Notes: generated from the letters alone by a model not told the origin. A stretch of DNA of 64,000 nt from Alphaproteobacteria bacterium (GCA_030433215.1 JAUIMC010000002.1:186001-250000), one strand, 5' to 3'. Positions 33,321 to 44,325 are shown, numbered from the stretch's first letter. Program-made: numbers and translations.

Positions 33321-33898
33321 GATCTGCGCCATCCGGCGCCTTGAAGAAGGTTCCAGGTTTCATAGACCGGCAGGCCGACCACATTCGGATGCGACCCGAT
33401 GATCGAAACCACATGCTTGGCGAAAAGCCCCTGAATGCCGTAGCCGCCGGCCTTGCCGTTCCATTCGCCGCTGGCGATGTATTCTTCAACCGCCGCGTCG
33501 TCGAGCCGGCGCAGCTTCACCCGGGTTTCGCAGAGCCGCGACAGGCGTTTTCCTTCCGGCGTCGCCAGCGCAACGCCGGAATAGACCCGGTGCGCGCCGC
33601 CTGAAAGAAGCGCGAGGCAGTCGCGCGCGGTCTGTTCGTCTTCGGCTTTGGGCAGGATGCGCCGGCCGCAGCCGACGACCGTATCGGAACCGAGGACGAA
33701 GGCGTCGGGACGTTCGTCTGCAATCTTCTGCGCCTTGCCCTTGGCCAGGCGCAAGGCGAGATCGCGGGGGCTCTCCCCCTTCAGCGGGGTCTCGTCGATA
33801 TCGGCGGGAAGGATCTCGTCGGGAGGGACGCCGATCATTTCGAGCAGCGCCTTACGGCGCGGCGACGAGCTCGCAAGGATCAGCGGCGCGTCGGTCAA
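33317..33898 (-). CDS. maf: Maf nucleoside triphosphate pyrophosphatase
   Basis: 193 residues with the family motifs ASSSPRRKALLEMIG, VLGSDTVVGCGRRILPKA and GYGIQGLFAKHVVSIIGS. Maf/YhdE-YceF enzymes hydrolyse non-canonical or methylated nucleotides (dTTP/UTP or m7GTP) and have been linked to septum formation. It lies between infA (10 bases upstream) and the RNase gene, which it overlaps by ATGA. Confidence 0.93.
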   Translation of the reverse strand: MTDAPLILASSSPRRKALLEMIGVPPDEILPADIDETPLKGESPRDLALRLAKGKAQKIADERPDAFVLGSDTVVGCGRRILPKAEDEQTARDCLALLSGGAHRVYSGVALATPEGKRLSRLCETRVKLRRLDDAAVEEYIASGEWNGKAGGYGIQGLFAKHVVSIIGSHPNVVGLPVYETWNLLQGAGWRRS

Positions 33899-33908
33899 GG
33901 TCCGCGAC

Positions 33909-34127
33909 CTATTTGAAGCGGTAGGTGATGCGGCCTTTGGTGAGGTCGTAGGGGGTCATTTCCACGAGCACCTTGTCGCCCGCGAGCACGCGGATGCGGT
34001 TCTTGCGCATCTTGCCCGCCGTATGGGCGATGATTTCGTGGTCATTCTCGAGTTTTACCCGAAAGGTGGCGTTCGGCAGCAATTCTTCCACCGTGCCTTC
34101 AAACTCGAGCAGTTCTTCCTTCGCCAT
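33909..34127 (-). CDS. infA: Translation initiation factor IF-1
   Basis: 72 residues, one S1/OB-fold domain: [20 protein letters not shown], then [20 protein letters not shown], ending KGRITYRFK. It occupies the ribosomal A site during initiation. Length and sequence are standard. The 84-base gap upstream may hold its own promoter; maf follows. Confidence 0.98.
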   Translation of the reverse strand: MAKEELLEFEGTVEELLPNATFRVKLENDHEIIAHTAGKMRKNRIRVLAGDKVLVEMTPYDLTKGRITYRFK

Positions 34128-34211
34128 TCGCTCCTCAACAAATACGTCAGGCCGGAATCACGCGATTGCGCTCCGGCAGCGGCGGGAACATGGTTGGCTG
34201 CGGGCCGAAAA

Positions 34212-34637
34212 TCAAGGCTTTTTCTGGATTTCCGGAAAACGGCGAGCCAGCTTTTCGCCCAGCGCGTCCCGGACCCGGGCATAGGCGGCGAGGATCGCGT
34301 CCCGCCCGCCCTGCTCTTCCGAGGGGTTCTCGATGTCCCAGAATTCAATGGCGGCGCGGGGGAACTGCCGGCGGGCCTCGAAGGCCGCTTCCGGTGTCAG
34401 CGCGACGACGACGTCAAAACCCGAAAGATCGACCTCCGACAGGGTCTTGGGCTCGTGGCCGGCCATGGCGAGGCCGATTTCTCCCATGACGATCTCCATA
34501 AAGGGGTCGAGCCCGCCTTCATAGACCCCGGCGGAATCGACCCGCATCGCCTCCCCCGCCGCCTGGCGAAGGAGCGCCGCCGCCATCGGCGAGCGCACCG
34601 AATTCATGTTGCACGCAAAAAGAACGGATCGGGTCAT
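34212..34637 (-). CDS. Low-molecular-weight phosphatase / arsenate-reductase-like protein
   Basis: 141 residues. The P-loop CNMNSVRS (CxxNxxRS, residues 9-16) contains the catalytic Cys and Arg, and LTPEAAFEA with DIENPSEEQGG supplies the downstream aspartate region (DP-type loop altered to ENP). This alphaproteobacterial operon member is often annotated ArsC, but its fixed place beside infA and UPF0262 suggests a housekeeping phosphatase instead of arsenate resistance. It lies 10 bases after the UPF0262 gene. Confidence 0.85.
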   Translation of the reverse strand: MTRSVLFACNMNSVRSPMAAALLRQAAGEAMRVDSAGVYEGGLDPFMEIVMGEIGLAMAGHEPKTLSEVDLSGFDVVVALTPEAAFEARRQFPRAAIEFWDIENPSEEQGGRDAILAAYARVRDALGEKLARRFPEIQKKP

Positions 34638-34647
34638 CTGGGTTTTC

Positions 34648-35136
34648 TCACCGCATATGGAAGCTGCAAATCAGGGTAAAAAGACGCCGTGCGGTGTTCT
34701 CGTCGAGCTCGATCTTGTCTTTCAGTCTTTCGCGAAGGATGTCCGAGCCTTCATTGTGCATGGCGCGGCGCGCCATATCCACGGTTTCGATCTGCGCGGG
34801 CGCGGCGTTGCGGATCGCGTCATAATAGCTTTCGCACAACATGAAATAGTCTTTGATGATTTTCCGGAACGGCGTCATCGACAGATGCATCTGTCCGAGG
34901 GCGTCGCCGCCAGCCTTGCGCACGTCGAAAACCAGCCGCCGCTCCATGTTCGACAGATAAAGCTCGAAGGGCCCGCTCTCAACGCCGAGCGGGTGGAAAT
35001 AGTTTTCCTCGAGAAGATCGTAAATGGCGACCTTGCGCTCATGCTCGATATCCGCGGTGGCGGGCGCAAGGGAGCGCTCGTCAAGATCGATCTTGACGAT
35101 ATGGAAATCCCGGTTGTCAGGCGCGTCGCCGGCCAT
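34648..35136 (-). CDS. UPF0262 family protein
   Basis: 162 residues. HIVKIDLDERSLAPATADIE, ERKVAIYDLLEENYFHPLG and GPFELYLSNMERRLVFDVR match UPF0262, an alphaproteobacteria-specific family of unknown function usually located right after hisD. Here hisD is over 5 kb away with a plus-strand block in between. It heads the operon phosphatase-infA-maf-RNase-yacG. Confidence 0.9.
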   Translation of the reverse strand: MAGDAPDNRDFHIVKIDLDERSLAPATADIEHERKVAIYDLLEENYFHPLGVESGPFELYLSNMERRLVFDVRKAGGDALGQMHLSMTPFRKIIKDYFMLCESYYDAIRNAAPAQIETVDMARRAMHNEGSDILRERLKDKIELDENTARRLFTLICSFHMR

Positions 35137-35297
35137 GAACGCTCCGAATCTGAAGATTACTTCTTAGCGGCGCGCGCGCCGCCCGTCACGGGGCAGCCGC
35201 GCTATGGTCCGGCGGGGGCAGCCTTTCCGGCTTTTCACCGGGGAGATAGCCGAATCACAGAATAAAGCGGGACGTTTCGCAATGTTCAGAGCCTTTC

Positions 35298-36242
35298 ATG
35301 ATCTCAAAGACCACAATCAGCGCCCTCGCCGCCGCCGCCGCCTATGGCCTATCCGGCGCGGCCGCCGCCCAGGCGCCGGGTGAAATCCCCGACATTGCCG
35401 CCGCGCTCCTGCAATCGGCCTATGAGAGCGACGATCCCGACGAAATCGCCGCGGTCGCCAAGGCCGTGAAGGACGTTTTTCCCGATTATCAAGAAGCCAT
35501 CGCCGCCGATGTGGAGGCGAAGCTCGCCGCGCTCGAACCGCAAGAGCCTGCGGCGGCGCCTGCCGCGCAAGCCGCTCCCGCGGGCGGGCTTCTCGCCGTC
35601 AAACCCTGGGACGGCAAGATCAGCGCTTCGGGCGTCATGTCTTCGGGCAATTCCGAAAACGCCGCCGTCGGCGTCTCTGTCGACGCCGCCCGCACCGACG
35701 GCGATTTCAGGCACAACATCAAGGGCTATTTCGATCTCGGCGAGTCGGACAACATCACCAGCCAGAAGCGCTGGGGCCTCGCTTACAAGCTCGACTACAA
35801 TTTCGGGGCGCGCACCTATGTTTACGGGCGCTTTTCCTATGAGGAAGACCAGTTCTCCGGGTTCGATTACCGCCTCTTTGGTGGCGCCGGTCTCGGCCAT
35901 TATTTCGCCAAGGCGGAGACTTTCTCCTTCAAGGTCGAAGGCGGTCCGGGCTATCGCTATTCGCCGGTGGATGAGACACGCGAGGTCGAGCAGAATGTCG
36001 CCGTTTACGCCTCGAGCGAACTCGACTGGGTTATCCGCGAAGGCATCACCTTCGAACAGGATTTCGCGACCACCTGGACCTCGCCAACAACGAGTTTCCA
36101 GTCCGTGACCTCCCTGACGACGCAGCTCTGGGGCGATATTTCGACCGGGCTATCCTTCGAGTACCGTTATGAGACAGACCCGCCGCTCGGCCGCGAAAAC
36201 ACGGATACGCTCGCCAAGGCCTCGCTGATTTACGGGTTCTAG
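35298..36242 (+). CDS. DUF481 family outer-membrane/periplasmic protein
   Basis: 314 residues. Signal peptide (MISKTTISALAAAAAYGLSG then AAAAQ), an Ala/Pro-rich linker near 85-100, then repeated beta-strands with alternating aromatic residues (e.g. RFSYEEDQFSGFDYRLFGGA, ESKRYE...GLSFEYRYETDPP) ending in ASLIYGF. This fits DUF481, putative salt-induced outer-membrane beta-barrel proteins. Function uncertain. First gene of the plus-strand block between UPF0262 and hisD; no strong ribosome site is visible. Confidence 0.8.
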   Translation: MISKTTISALAAAAAYGLSGAAAAQAPGEIPDIAAALLQSAYESDDPDEIAAVAKAVKDVFPDYQEAIAADVEAKLAALEPQEPAAAPAAQAAPAGGLLAVKPWDGKISASGVMSSGNSENAAVGVSVDAARTDGDFRHNIKGYFDLGESDNITSQKRWGLAYKLDYNFGARTYVYGRFSYEEDQFSGFDYRLFGGAGLGHYFAKAETFSFKVEGGPGYRYSPVDETREVEQNVAVYASSELDWVIREGITFEQDFATTWTSPTTSFQSVTSLTTQLWGDISTGLSFEYRYETDPPLGRENTDTLAKASLIYGF

Positions 36243-36290
36243 GCCGCCGCCGGTTGAGGCGCGCCCGGCCATGGCTTAAAGACTGGCGCC

Positions 36291-37247
36291 ATGAGCGAGA
36301 TTGTCGTCGCCGCCTTTTACAAGTTCAGTCCCCTGCCCGATTTTGAAAGCTATCGGGCGGGGCTGCTTGCCTGTGCGGAAGAAAACGGCGTCAAAGGCAC
36401 GATCCTGCTGGCTCCGGAAGGGGTCAACGGCACCATCGCCGGCAGTCGCAAAGGGATCGACGCGACGCTTGGCGCGCTCAAAGCCCTGCCCGGCTGCGAA
36501 AGCCTGGACTGGAAAGAGAGCTACACGGATGAAAATCCGTTCCTCAGGACGAAAGTCCGGCTCAAAAAGGAGATCGTGACGCTCGGCGTCGGCGACGTTG
36601 CAGCCCATGATAGCCATGAGCGGTATGTGGAGCCTCATGACTGGAACAAAGTCATTTCCGACCCCGATACAATCGTCATCGACACGCGAAACGATTACGA
36701 AGTCTCCATCGGAACGTTTGAAAATGCGCTGAACCCGGCGACGGCCTCCTTCCGCGATTTTCCCGCATGGTTCCGGAAATTCCGGGAAGAGAACGAGTTC
36801 AAGAAAGTCGCCATGTTCTGCACTGGCGGTATCCGCTGCGAGAAGTCGGTTGCCTTCCTGCGCGCCGAAGGCGTCGAGGACGTAGTTCATCTCAAAGGCG
36901 GCATCCTGAAATATCTTGAGACCGTGCCGGAGGAAGAAAGTCTGTGGCGCGGGGAGTGCTTCGTCTTCGACCAGCGCGTTTCCGTCGGCCATGACCTCGC
37001 ACCCGGCTCTTACGATCAATGCTATGCCTGCCGCCGTCCCATCACGGATGCAGACAAGGCCTCGCCGCATTATGTCGCCGGCGTCTCCTGTCCCCATTGC
37101 GTGGACGAATATTCAGAAGACCGACGCCGCGATTTCGCCGAACGCCAGAAACAGATCCAACTCGCAAAAGCGCGCGGCGAGCAGCATTTAGGCGCCCTGT
37201 CGGCAAAGGCCGACAAACAGAAAACCACAGCAAAAGTTGATGGCTGA
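36291..37247 (+). CDS. trhO: tRNA uridine(34) hydroxylase, rhodanese-like
   Basis: 318 residues of the YceA/TrhO family. N-terminal acylphosphatase-like domain ([31 protein letters not shown]) then a rhodanese domain whose active loop is [11 protein letters not shown] near 178-188, and a C-terminal cysteine-rich region ([20 protein letters not shown]). TrhO makes 5-hydroxyuridine at tRNA position 34 using oxygen. The stop overlaps the GST gene start by eight bases. Confidence 0.92.
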   Translation: MSEIVVAAFYKFSPLPDFESYRAGLLACAEENGVKGTILLAPEGVNGTIAGSRKGIDATLGALKALPGCESLDWKESYTDENPFLRTKVRLKKEIVTLGVGDVAAHDSHERYVEPHDWNKVISDPDTIVIDTRNDYEVSIGTFENALNPATASFRDFPAWFRKFREENEFKKVAMFCTGGIRCEKSVAFLRAEGVEDVVHLKGGILKYLETVPEEESLWRGECFVFDQRVSVGHDLAPGSYDQCYACRRPITDADKASPHYVAGVSCPHCVDEYSEDRRRDFAERQKQIQLAKARGEQHLGALSAKADKQKTTAKVDG

Positions 37248-37881
37248 AAAGCCCATCCTCTATTCCTTCCGGCGCTGCCCTTACGCCATGAGGGCGCGCA
37301 TGGCGCTTGCGGTCAGCGGGACGCCGGTGCGCTTGCGCGAAATTCTCCTGAAAGCCAAACCGGCGGAGATGCTCGCCGCCTCGCCCAAGGGCACGGTCCC
37401 GGTGCTGGTCGACGGCGAAAAGGTCGTCGATGAGAGCCTTGGCGTCATGAGCTGGGCGCTTGCTCGAAACGATCCGGAAGACTGGCTGTCACGAAAAGAC
37501 GACGCGCTGATCGCGGAAAATGACGGACCGTTCAAACATCATCTCGACCGCTATAAATATTCGACGCGCTATGAAGATGCGGACGCCGAAACCCATCGGT
37601 CCGGCGGGTTTGAATTCTTGCAACACCTCGAAGCGCGGCTGGCGGAGAGCGATTATCTCCATGGAGCCAAACGCGGTTTCTCCGACATTGCGATCTTTCC
37701 TTTCGTGCGCCAGTTCCGCATCGCCGACAAGGTCTGGTTCGATGCGGCGCCGATCCCGAAAGTTCAGGCTTGGCTGAAGGTGCTGATGGGCTCGGATCTC
37801 TTTGCATCCGTGATGGAAAAATATCCGCTCTGGAAAGAAACCGGCGAAGAGATTGGGTTTCCGGCGCAATCATGCCAATAA
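37240..37881 (+). CDS. Glutathione S-transferase
   Basis: 213 residues. Thioredoxin-fold N-terminus [20 protein letters not shown] with a CPxA motif, [20 protein letters not shown] (the cis-Pro and the Glu-Ser glutathione contact), then an all-helical C-terminal domain. Resembles bacterial GSTs active in detoxification or glutathione-dependent reduction. I use ATG 37240; a TTG three bases earlier is possible. Overlaps trhO by eight bases and precedes an MFS gene. Confidence 0.85.
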   Translation: MAEKPILYSFRRCPYAMRARMALAVSGTPVRLREILLKAKPAEMLAASPKGTVPVLVDGEKVVDESLGVMSWALARNDPEDWLSRKDDALIAENDGPFKHHLDRYKYSTRYEDADAETHRSGGFEFLQHLEARLAESDYLHGAKRGFSDIAIFPFVRQFRIADKVWFDAAPIPKVQAWLKVLMGSDLFASVMEKYPLWKETGEEIGFPAQSCQ

Positions 37882-37889
37882 GCTAAGCG

Positions 37890-39011
37890 ATGCTTGATAA
37901 GCTGCATCATAGAGCCATTGCCGCCCTGATCGCGCTCGGCGTCCTGGGGCGCCTCGTGGAGCTGGTGCTTCCGGTGTTTCTTGAATCCATGCGCCTTGAG
38001 CATGGGTTCTCCAATACAAGCCTCGGCCTCATCGCCGGAGCGGAGCTTGGCGGCATCATCGTCAGTTCGATTGTGCTGATGCCGCTGGCGCGCGGACTTT
38101 CCTCTTCGAAGGTATTGATAGGCGCAATCCTTTGCTTTGCGCTTGCCAATCTCGCCAGCGCCTTCGTCGCGCCCGTCTGGGCCATGGCGGGCTTGCGCTT
38201 TCTCGCGGGGCTCCTGGGCGAAGGGCCGCTCCTGGTGATCGCCGTGGCGCTGCTCGGCCAAGCGAAGGACGCCAGCCGGCTTTACGCGGTGTTCATGGCG
38301 GCGCAGATGATCATCGGCGCCGCGGCGTTGCTGTCGCTCGGCGCGACGGACACGCTGATCGGGTTTCCGGGCGTCGCATTGGCGTTGGGCCTCATCACCC
38401 TCGCCTGTCTCGCCGCCATGCCGTTCGTGCCTTCCGGCAAGGCTTTTCCCGACAAACCCCAGGACAGCGCAGAAAGGATCAACGCCGTCACCTGGCGCGT
38501 CCTGGTCGCCATGGGACTGTTCCATGTGGCTATCGCCGGGGCCTGGGCCTTCCTCCAGCAAAAAGGCGTGCAACTCGGTCTTTCCTCGCTCGACAGCGGC
38601 GGCCTCCTCGCAGTGATGATGGGCTCGGGGATCATCGGCGCCGCGCTCGTGGCCGGACGCTCCACCCCGCGCAGTCTTCTTCTTGCGACCTGTGTCATCG
38701 CTGCGCTTTCTATCCTCGGCGCTTTCATGAGCGGCGGCGTTCTCCTCTTCACTGTTTCGGGCGTCGTTCTGATGATTTCCTGGAACGCGTCCGTTCCGCA
38801 TCAGATCGCGTTGATGGGCGAAGACCTCAAAGCCTCGCGTCATCTCGGCTTCGTCCCCGGCGCGCAAGGCATCGGCCTCGCCGCCGGCCCCGCCATCACC
38901 GGCCTTCTTTCCGAGCCCGGCCAGTACACAGCGGCTGTCGCGGTCATTTTCAGCGCCATGCTCGCCAGTTTGATTCTCTTTTATCAGGCCTATAGATTTC
39001 GCCCCGCATGA
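37890..39011 (+). CDS. MFS transporter
   Basis: 373 residues with about 12 hydrophobic segments. The region GLIAGAELGGIIVSSIVLMP with ARGLSSSKVLIGA carries an MFS loop 2-3 pattern, and LLGEGPLLVIAVALLGQAKD is typical of the fifth helix. It is short for an MFS protein but appears intact. Substrate unknown. Starts eight bases after the GST gene, suggesting export or import related to that detoxification enzyme; this is inference from position only. Confidence 0.8.
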   Translation: MLDKLHHRAIAALIALGVLGRLVELVLPVFLESMRLEHGFSNTSLGLIAGAELGGIIVSSIVLMPLARGLSSSKVLIGAILCFALANLASAFVAPVWAMAGLRFLAGLLGEGPLLVIAVALLGQAKDASRLYAVFMAAQMIIGAAALLSLGATDTLIGFPGVALALGLITLACLAAMPFVPSGKAFPDKPQDSAERINAVTWRVLVAMGLFHVAIAGAWAFLQQKGVQLGLSSLDSGGLLAVMMGSGIIGAALVAGRSTPRSLLLATCVIAALSILGAFMSGGVLLFTVSGVVLMISWNASVPHQIALMGEDLKASRHLGFVPGAQGIGLAAGPAITGLLSEPGQYTAAVAVIFSAMLASLILFYQAYRFRPA

Positions 39012-39023
39012 GGGAGGGGCGGC

Positions 39024-39698
39024 ATGTTCTACGAAAAATACTGCGCAAATATCATTTCAGACATGACTCAGGTCGTGGTCGCTGTGGGGCTGGTGACGAT
39101 CCTGTCAAATTTCGTCCGGCTTTCGGCGAACCATCCCGGTTTTCTGTTGAGCGAAGGCTTCTGGCTGCGCTCCGCGCTCCTGGTGCTGACCATTCTGTTC
39201 ACGGCCTATCATCTTCTCGCCTACGCCGCTGACGCCGCCACGGCGCAGGGCGACACCGGCTGGGCGCGTCATTCGCGCGGGCCAACCACGGTCATCCTCC
39301 TGTTTCTGATCGACCTCATGGCGCTTGCCGCCATGGGCGCCATGTATGGCGTTCTCTCCGTCGGCGATGTCCGCGCGACCGAAGGCGTGTTCATGATCGA
39401 CTGGTTTCTCCTGGCCTGGCTCGCGGGGCTCGCTGCAAGCTGGCATTTCGCTATCGTCCTGTGGCACATCATCGCCGGATCGCGGCGCACCGCCTGGCTC
39501 TCCCACTTCGCCTTCGTTCTGTTACAGGGCGGGCTTTGCGCCAGCGCAATTTTTGGCGGAGCTATCGGCGCCTTCGGCGTGACAAGAACCCTTGCCCACT
39601 GGGGATGGATACTCCTCTTCGCCATCGTCATCGCCGCGCTTTATTTCTTCCGTGGCAGAACTTTGCTGCGTCAGGCAATCCGGGCGAATGACAGGTGA
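39024..39698 (+). CDS. Multi-pass membrane protein, unknown
   Basis: 224 residues with about six membrane helices (e.g. VVVAVGLVTILSNFV; ALLVLTILFTAYHLLAYAAD; TVILLFLIDLMALAAMGAM; WFLLAWLAGLAASWHFAIVL). No recognised family. GAGGGGCGGC precedes ATG 39024, a usable ribosome site. It follows the MFS gene by 12 bases. A second plus frame is open at the start of this region but gives no plausible protein. Confidence 0.65.
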   Translation: MFYEKYCANIISDMTQVVVAVGLVTILSNFVRLSANHPGFLLSEGFWLRSALLVLTILFTAYHLLAYAADAATAQGDTGWARHSRGPTTVILLFLIDLMALAAMGAMYGVLSVGDVRATEGVFMIDWFLLAWLAGLAASWHFAIVLWHIIAGSRRTAWLSHFAFVLLQGGLCASAIFGGAIGAFGVTRTLAHWGWILLFAIVIAALYFFRGRTLLRQAIRANDR

Positions 39699-39705
39699 TA
39701 TGACG

Positions 39706-40443
39706 ATGGCTAGAATTGACTCTCTTGGGGCGCTGCTTGTTTCGTTCATACTGGCTGGCTCCACGTCTCCAGCATTCGCGCAAATGCCTGTCTTTGAATA
39801 TCTTGATGATTCCGGACTATCTCCGCCAGAAGAGGGCGCGGAGCAGATCAAAAATTTTTGCGATGGATTGATGGGCGATGAAGACGTCCCGGTGTTTCGT
39901 GTAAAAAAGTTTGTGGATAACCGAACTGGGGCTTGCGGCGGGTTTTGTCAGGATGCGCTTATAGACGGTGATTACGAGGCCATCGAAATAGAGGTCGCGA
40001 AGTCGCAAACTCCGACACGCCAGCCTCGTCAATGGATGGCGCCGCCGGCTGGCAAGTATAGATTTACCCGCAGACGTGCGGGCGATGAGTCCTGTGAGCT
40101 TTATGAGAACGCGAAAGAAGAAGCGCTGAAAGCAAGCAAACAAGACCCGAGTGAAATACCCCAGAAATATAACGAATTCTGTGTCGGCATGGAGACGGTT
40201 GAGAGCTTCACGTCGGAAATCGGGATTCGGAGCGTGCAGCCCGGACAGCCCAGAACGGGGGAAGGCGTTTTTCGTGATGGCGAAGAAATCTTCGAGGTGG
40301 AAAGCGGCAAGAAACTCTACGGGCAGTACAATGTCGCTTATTCAACAATGCTGACCAATGGAAAGTTTAGCTTCGGCTGCGGGGAAGACCATACATCATG
40401 GCCGAATTTGATCGATCACATCCAGCCGACTACGGACCGGTAA
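39706..40443 (+). CDS. Secreted cysteine-containing protein, unknown
   Basis: 245 residues. Signal peptide MARIDSLGALLVSFILAGST then SPAFAQ. The mature protein has six or seven cysteines (NFCDG, TGACGGFCQDA, SCELYE, EFCVGM, FGCGED), which suggests disulfides. No recognised domain. The frame opens further upstream, but ATG 39706 has AGGTG at suitable spacing and gives a clean signal peptide. GC content is visibly lower than the surrounding genes. Last gene of the plus-strand block, 20 bases from the convergent hisD stop. Confidence 0.65.
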   Translation: MARIDSLGALLVSFILAGSTSPAFAQMPVFEYLDDSGLSPPEEGAEQIKNFCDGLMGDEDVPVFRVKKFVDNRTGACGGFCQDALIDGDYEAIEIEVAKSQTPTRQPRQWMAPPAGKYRFTRRRAGDESCELYENAKEEALKASKQDPSEIPQKYNEFCVGMETVESFTSEIGIRSVQPGQPRTGEGVFRDGEEIFEVESGKKLYGQYNVAYSTMLTNGKFSFGCGEDHTSWPNLIDHIQPTTDR

Positions 40444-40463
40444 GAATCTGGCTCCGATACCGA

Positions 40464-41756
<1,293 letters not shown>

Positions 41757-42209
41757 CTATTCTTCGTGCTCCGGCTTGGCGCGGGTGCGCCACGGATCGG
41801 ACATGTCAGAGAGATAGGCATTGACGCTTTCGACTTCCAGCCGGACCGCGCCGCCGCCGCTGAAATCGAGCATGATCGCGCCCGTCCCGTCCTCGGTCTC
41901 TTCGAAGCGGATCGCCAGAAGCTCCACCACGGCGTCCCTGGCGTCGCTCCGTAGGTTCTGGAATTTCACAGATTTCACGTCGTCGAAATGAACGCCGGCG
42001 CGCACCCGGGCGAAGGGCCCGTGGCGGCGGTCCGCGGCGCATTCCCAGCAGAAGCGGTTGGCGACGAAAGCGAAACGCCGCTGCTCCGGCAGATAGGCGA
42101 AATCGCCAAGCTTGGCGACGGCGTCCTGCAACACGGCGGAGATGATTGCGAGATCCTCGCCGTCTCCCGCCATCAGGCGAAGCGGTTTGTAGTCCTTCAG
42201 GGAAGCCAA
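41757..42209 (-). CDS. DUF2948 family protein
   Basis: 150 residues beginning MASLKDYKPLRLMAGDGEDL, with VLQDAVAKLGDFAYLP and FVANRFCWECA. This is DUF2948, found between murA and hisD in alphaproteobacteria and otherwise uncharacterised. No signal peptide; cytosolic. The stop abuts the hisD start. Confidence 0.9.
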   Translation of the reverse strand: MASLKDYKPLRLMAGDGEDLAIISAVLQDAVAKLGDFAYLPEQRRFAFVANRFCWECAADRRHGPFARVRAGVHFDDVKSVKFQNLRSDARDAVVELLAIRFEETEDGTGAIMLDFSGGGAVRLEVESVNAYLSDMSDPWRTRAKPEHEE

Positions 42210-42220
42210 GCCGGTCTCTC

Positions 42221-43480
42221 CTATTCCTTCACCCGTTCAATGAGCGCGCCGCACGCCTGAAGCTTTTCTTCCAGACGTTCAAAGCCGCGGTCAAGGTGAT
42301 AGACGCGGCTGACCATGGTCTGGCCTTCCGCCGCGAGCCCGGCGATGATCAGCGACATGGAGGCGCGCAAATCCGTCGCCATCACCGGCGCTCCTTTAAG
42401 GCGCGGCACGCCGCGCACCGTCGCCGCCTGTCCGTCCACGGAAATTTTGGCGCCCATGCGGCCGAGTTCCGGCGCGTGCATGAAGCGGTTTTCAAAAATC
42501 GTTTCCTTGATGGTGGAAACTCCTTCCGCCGTCGTCATCAGCGCCATGAATTGCGCCTGAAGATCCGTCGGGAAGCCGGGAAAAGGCTGGGTGATGATGT
42601 CCACGGCCTTGCAGCGCGCCCCATTGCGGCGGATGCGGATGCTGTCTTCGCCCTCATCGAGATCGACGCCCGTTTCCTCCAGCACCGACCAGGCGGCGCC
42701 GAGAAGGTCGCTGTTGGTTCCCGTCAGGGTGAGCTCGCCGCCCGTCGCCGCCACCGCCATGGCGTAGGCGCCGGTTTCAATGCGGTCCGGCAAAACCCGG
42801 TGCTCTGCCCCGTGCAGGCGCGCGACGCCTTCAATGGTGATGGTCGAGGAACCTCCGCCGGAGATTTTCGCGCCCATGGCGTTCAGGCAATCGGCGAGAT
42901 CGGTGATTTCCGGCTCGCGCGCGGCGTTCTCGAGCGTCGTGACGCCTTTGGCCAGGGTCGCGGCCAGCATGGCGTGCTCTGTCGCGCCCACCGAAACGAA
43001 GGGGAAGGAAATATCCGCGCCTTTCAATCCGTCCGGGGCTTCGGCGAGAACATAGCCTTCATCGAGATCGATCTTCGCGCCCATGGCCGTCAGGGCTTTC
43101 AAGTGCAGGTCCACGGGCCGCGCGCCGATGGCGCAGCCGCCCGGCAGCGAAACCTTGGCCTTGCCTTCGCGCGCCAGAAGGGGCCCGAGCACGTTGAAAC
43201 TCGCGCGCATCTTGCGCACCAGATCATAGGGGGCCTCCGTGGAGACGATGTCCTTCGCGTGCAGGCGTAAGGTGGAGCCGTCGAATTTCGATGCGGCGCC
43301 ATGCTGCTCGAGAAGCCGCAACAGCATGTCGACATCGGCGAGCCGCGGCACGTTATGCAGCGTCAGGGGTTCATCGGTCAGGAGCGCGGCCGCCATGACT
43401 TTCAGGGCGGAGTTTTTCGCGCCGCTGATCGGGATCACGCCGTAAAGCGGGCGCCCGCCGATAATCGCCAGTTTATCCAT
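42221..43480 (-). CDS. murA: UDP-N-acetylglucosamine 1-carboxyvinyltransferase
   Basis: 419 residues. [20 protein letters not shown] then [16 protein letters not shown] contains the substrate-binding Lys-Asn pair; the fosfomycin-target cysteine is in [15 protein letters not shown] near residue 116. It commits UDP-GlcNAc to peptidoglycan synthesis. Its ATG shares bases with the stop of a small upstream gene (TAATG). Followed by DUF2948 and hisD. Confidence 0.97.
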   Translation of the reverse strand: MDKLAIIGGRPLYGVIPISGAKNSALKVMAAALLTDEPLTLHNVPRLADVDMLLRLLEQHGAASKFDGSTLRLHAKDIVSTEAPYDLVRKMRASFNVLGPLLAREGKAKVSLPGGCAIGARPVDLHLKALTAMGAKIDLDEGYVLAEAPDGLKGADISFPFVSVGATEHAMLAATLAKGVTTLENAAREPEITDLADCLNAMGAKISGGGSSTITIEGVARLHGAEHRVLPDRIETGAYAMAVAATGGELTLTGTNSDLLGAAWSVLEETGVDLDEGEDSIRIRRNGARCKAVDIITQPFPGFPTDLQAQFMALMTTAEGVSTIKETIFENRFMHAPELGRMGAKISVDGQAATVRGVPRLKGAPVMATDLRASMSLIIAGLAAEGQTMVSRVYHLDRGFERLEEKLQACGALIERVKE

Positions 43481-43686
43481 TACGTGTCTTTCTTGTCCGA
43501 GGCCTCGCCGCCTGCTTTGCGCCGCCGCAGATTGGCGCGCAAGGCTTCCGCAAGGCGGGCCTCGCGGCCGGCGCTTTTCGAGCCAGGCTGGCTGGCCGGG
43601 TCATTGGCCCGGTCTTTAGACCGCCCGCCCGGCTTTTTCGGGGCGGCGGTCTGGCGATCCTGCGGTTTTTCCTCGTTTTCCGGCAT
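43480..43686 (-). CDS. Small basic protein upstream of murA
   Basis: 68 residues starting [13 protein letters not shown], rich in Lys, Arg and Ala, ending in [20 protein letters not shown]. Similar short Arg-rich proteins (xLRANLxRRKxQ) sit before murA in other alphaproteobacteria; the function is unknown. The frame extends further upstream, but this methionine fits the family best. Translationally coupled to murA by TAATG. Confidence 0.6.
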   Translation of the reverse strand: MPENEEKPQDRQTAAPKKPGGRSKDRANDPASQPGSKSAGREARLAEALRANLRRRKAGGEASDKKDT

Positions 43687-43790
43687 AGGGACGCGACTTA
43701 AAGGCTTTGACGCCCGATCCGTCAAGCAGCGGCGCAAGGCCGCTGCGCGCCGGGCTTTTCTCCACCAAAAGAGAGGATTAGAGAGCCCTT

Positions 43791-44246
43791 ATGAGCGTGC
43801 TCAGCCCCCTTGCCGGCGATCTATCCGCCGCCCTCTCCTTCGAGACGGCGGCGGTCATGACCCGCCAGGCCGAGGCCGGCGATATTGACGAACTCGGCCA
43901 TGTGAACAATGCGGTCTATCTGACATGGGCCCAGGACGCCGGCACGGCCCATTGGCGTGCCGTCGCCACGCCGGAAATGCAGGCGGCGATGATCTGGGTC
44001 GCGCTGCGCCACGAGATCGACTATCGAGACCAGGTGCTCGAAGGCGAGACGGTGGAAGTGCGCACCTGGCTTGGACGGGCCTCCGGGGCCCGTTTCATCC
44101 GCAATATCGATATCCGCAAACCCGGCGCCTCGCGCTTCTCGGCCCTGGTCAAAACCGACTGGTGTCTGATCGACGCCGGGACCCGCAAGCCGAAGCGGGT
44201 CACGCCGGAGATTCTCGAGCTTTTTGGCGTTTCCACCAGCGGTTAG
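43791..44246 (+). CDS. Acyl-CoA thioesterase, hot-dog fold (4HBT type)
   Basis: 151 residues. TRQAEAGDIDELGHVNNAVY followed by LTWAQDAG is the 4HBT active-site segment with the catalytic Asp, and VALRHEIDYRDQVLEGETVE continues the hot-dog fold. It hydrolyses acyl-CoA thioesters; chain-length preference unknown. Stands alone, upstream of tRNA-Thr. Confidence 0.88.
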   Translation: MSVLSPLAGDLSAALSFETAAVMTRQAEAGDIDELGHVNNAVYLTWAQDAGTAHWRAVATPEMQAAMIWVALRHEIDYRDQVLEGETVEVRTWLGRASGARFIRNIDIRKPGASRFSALVKTDWCLIDAGTRKPKRVTPEILELFGVSTSG

Positions 44247-44325
44247 GGTTTTTAGCCTATCCGGCTTTTCAAGCGCGGCCGCCCGCGCTATACCGCCGCC
44301 TCTTTTCGGGCCTTTGCGCCCGTCT

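Noticed and set aside
34212-34637. Arsenate reductase of an ars operon
   Set aside because: No arsenic genes nearby; its position in the infA operon is a conserved housekeeping context.
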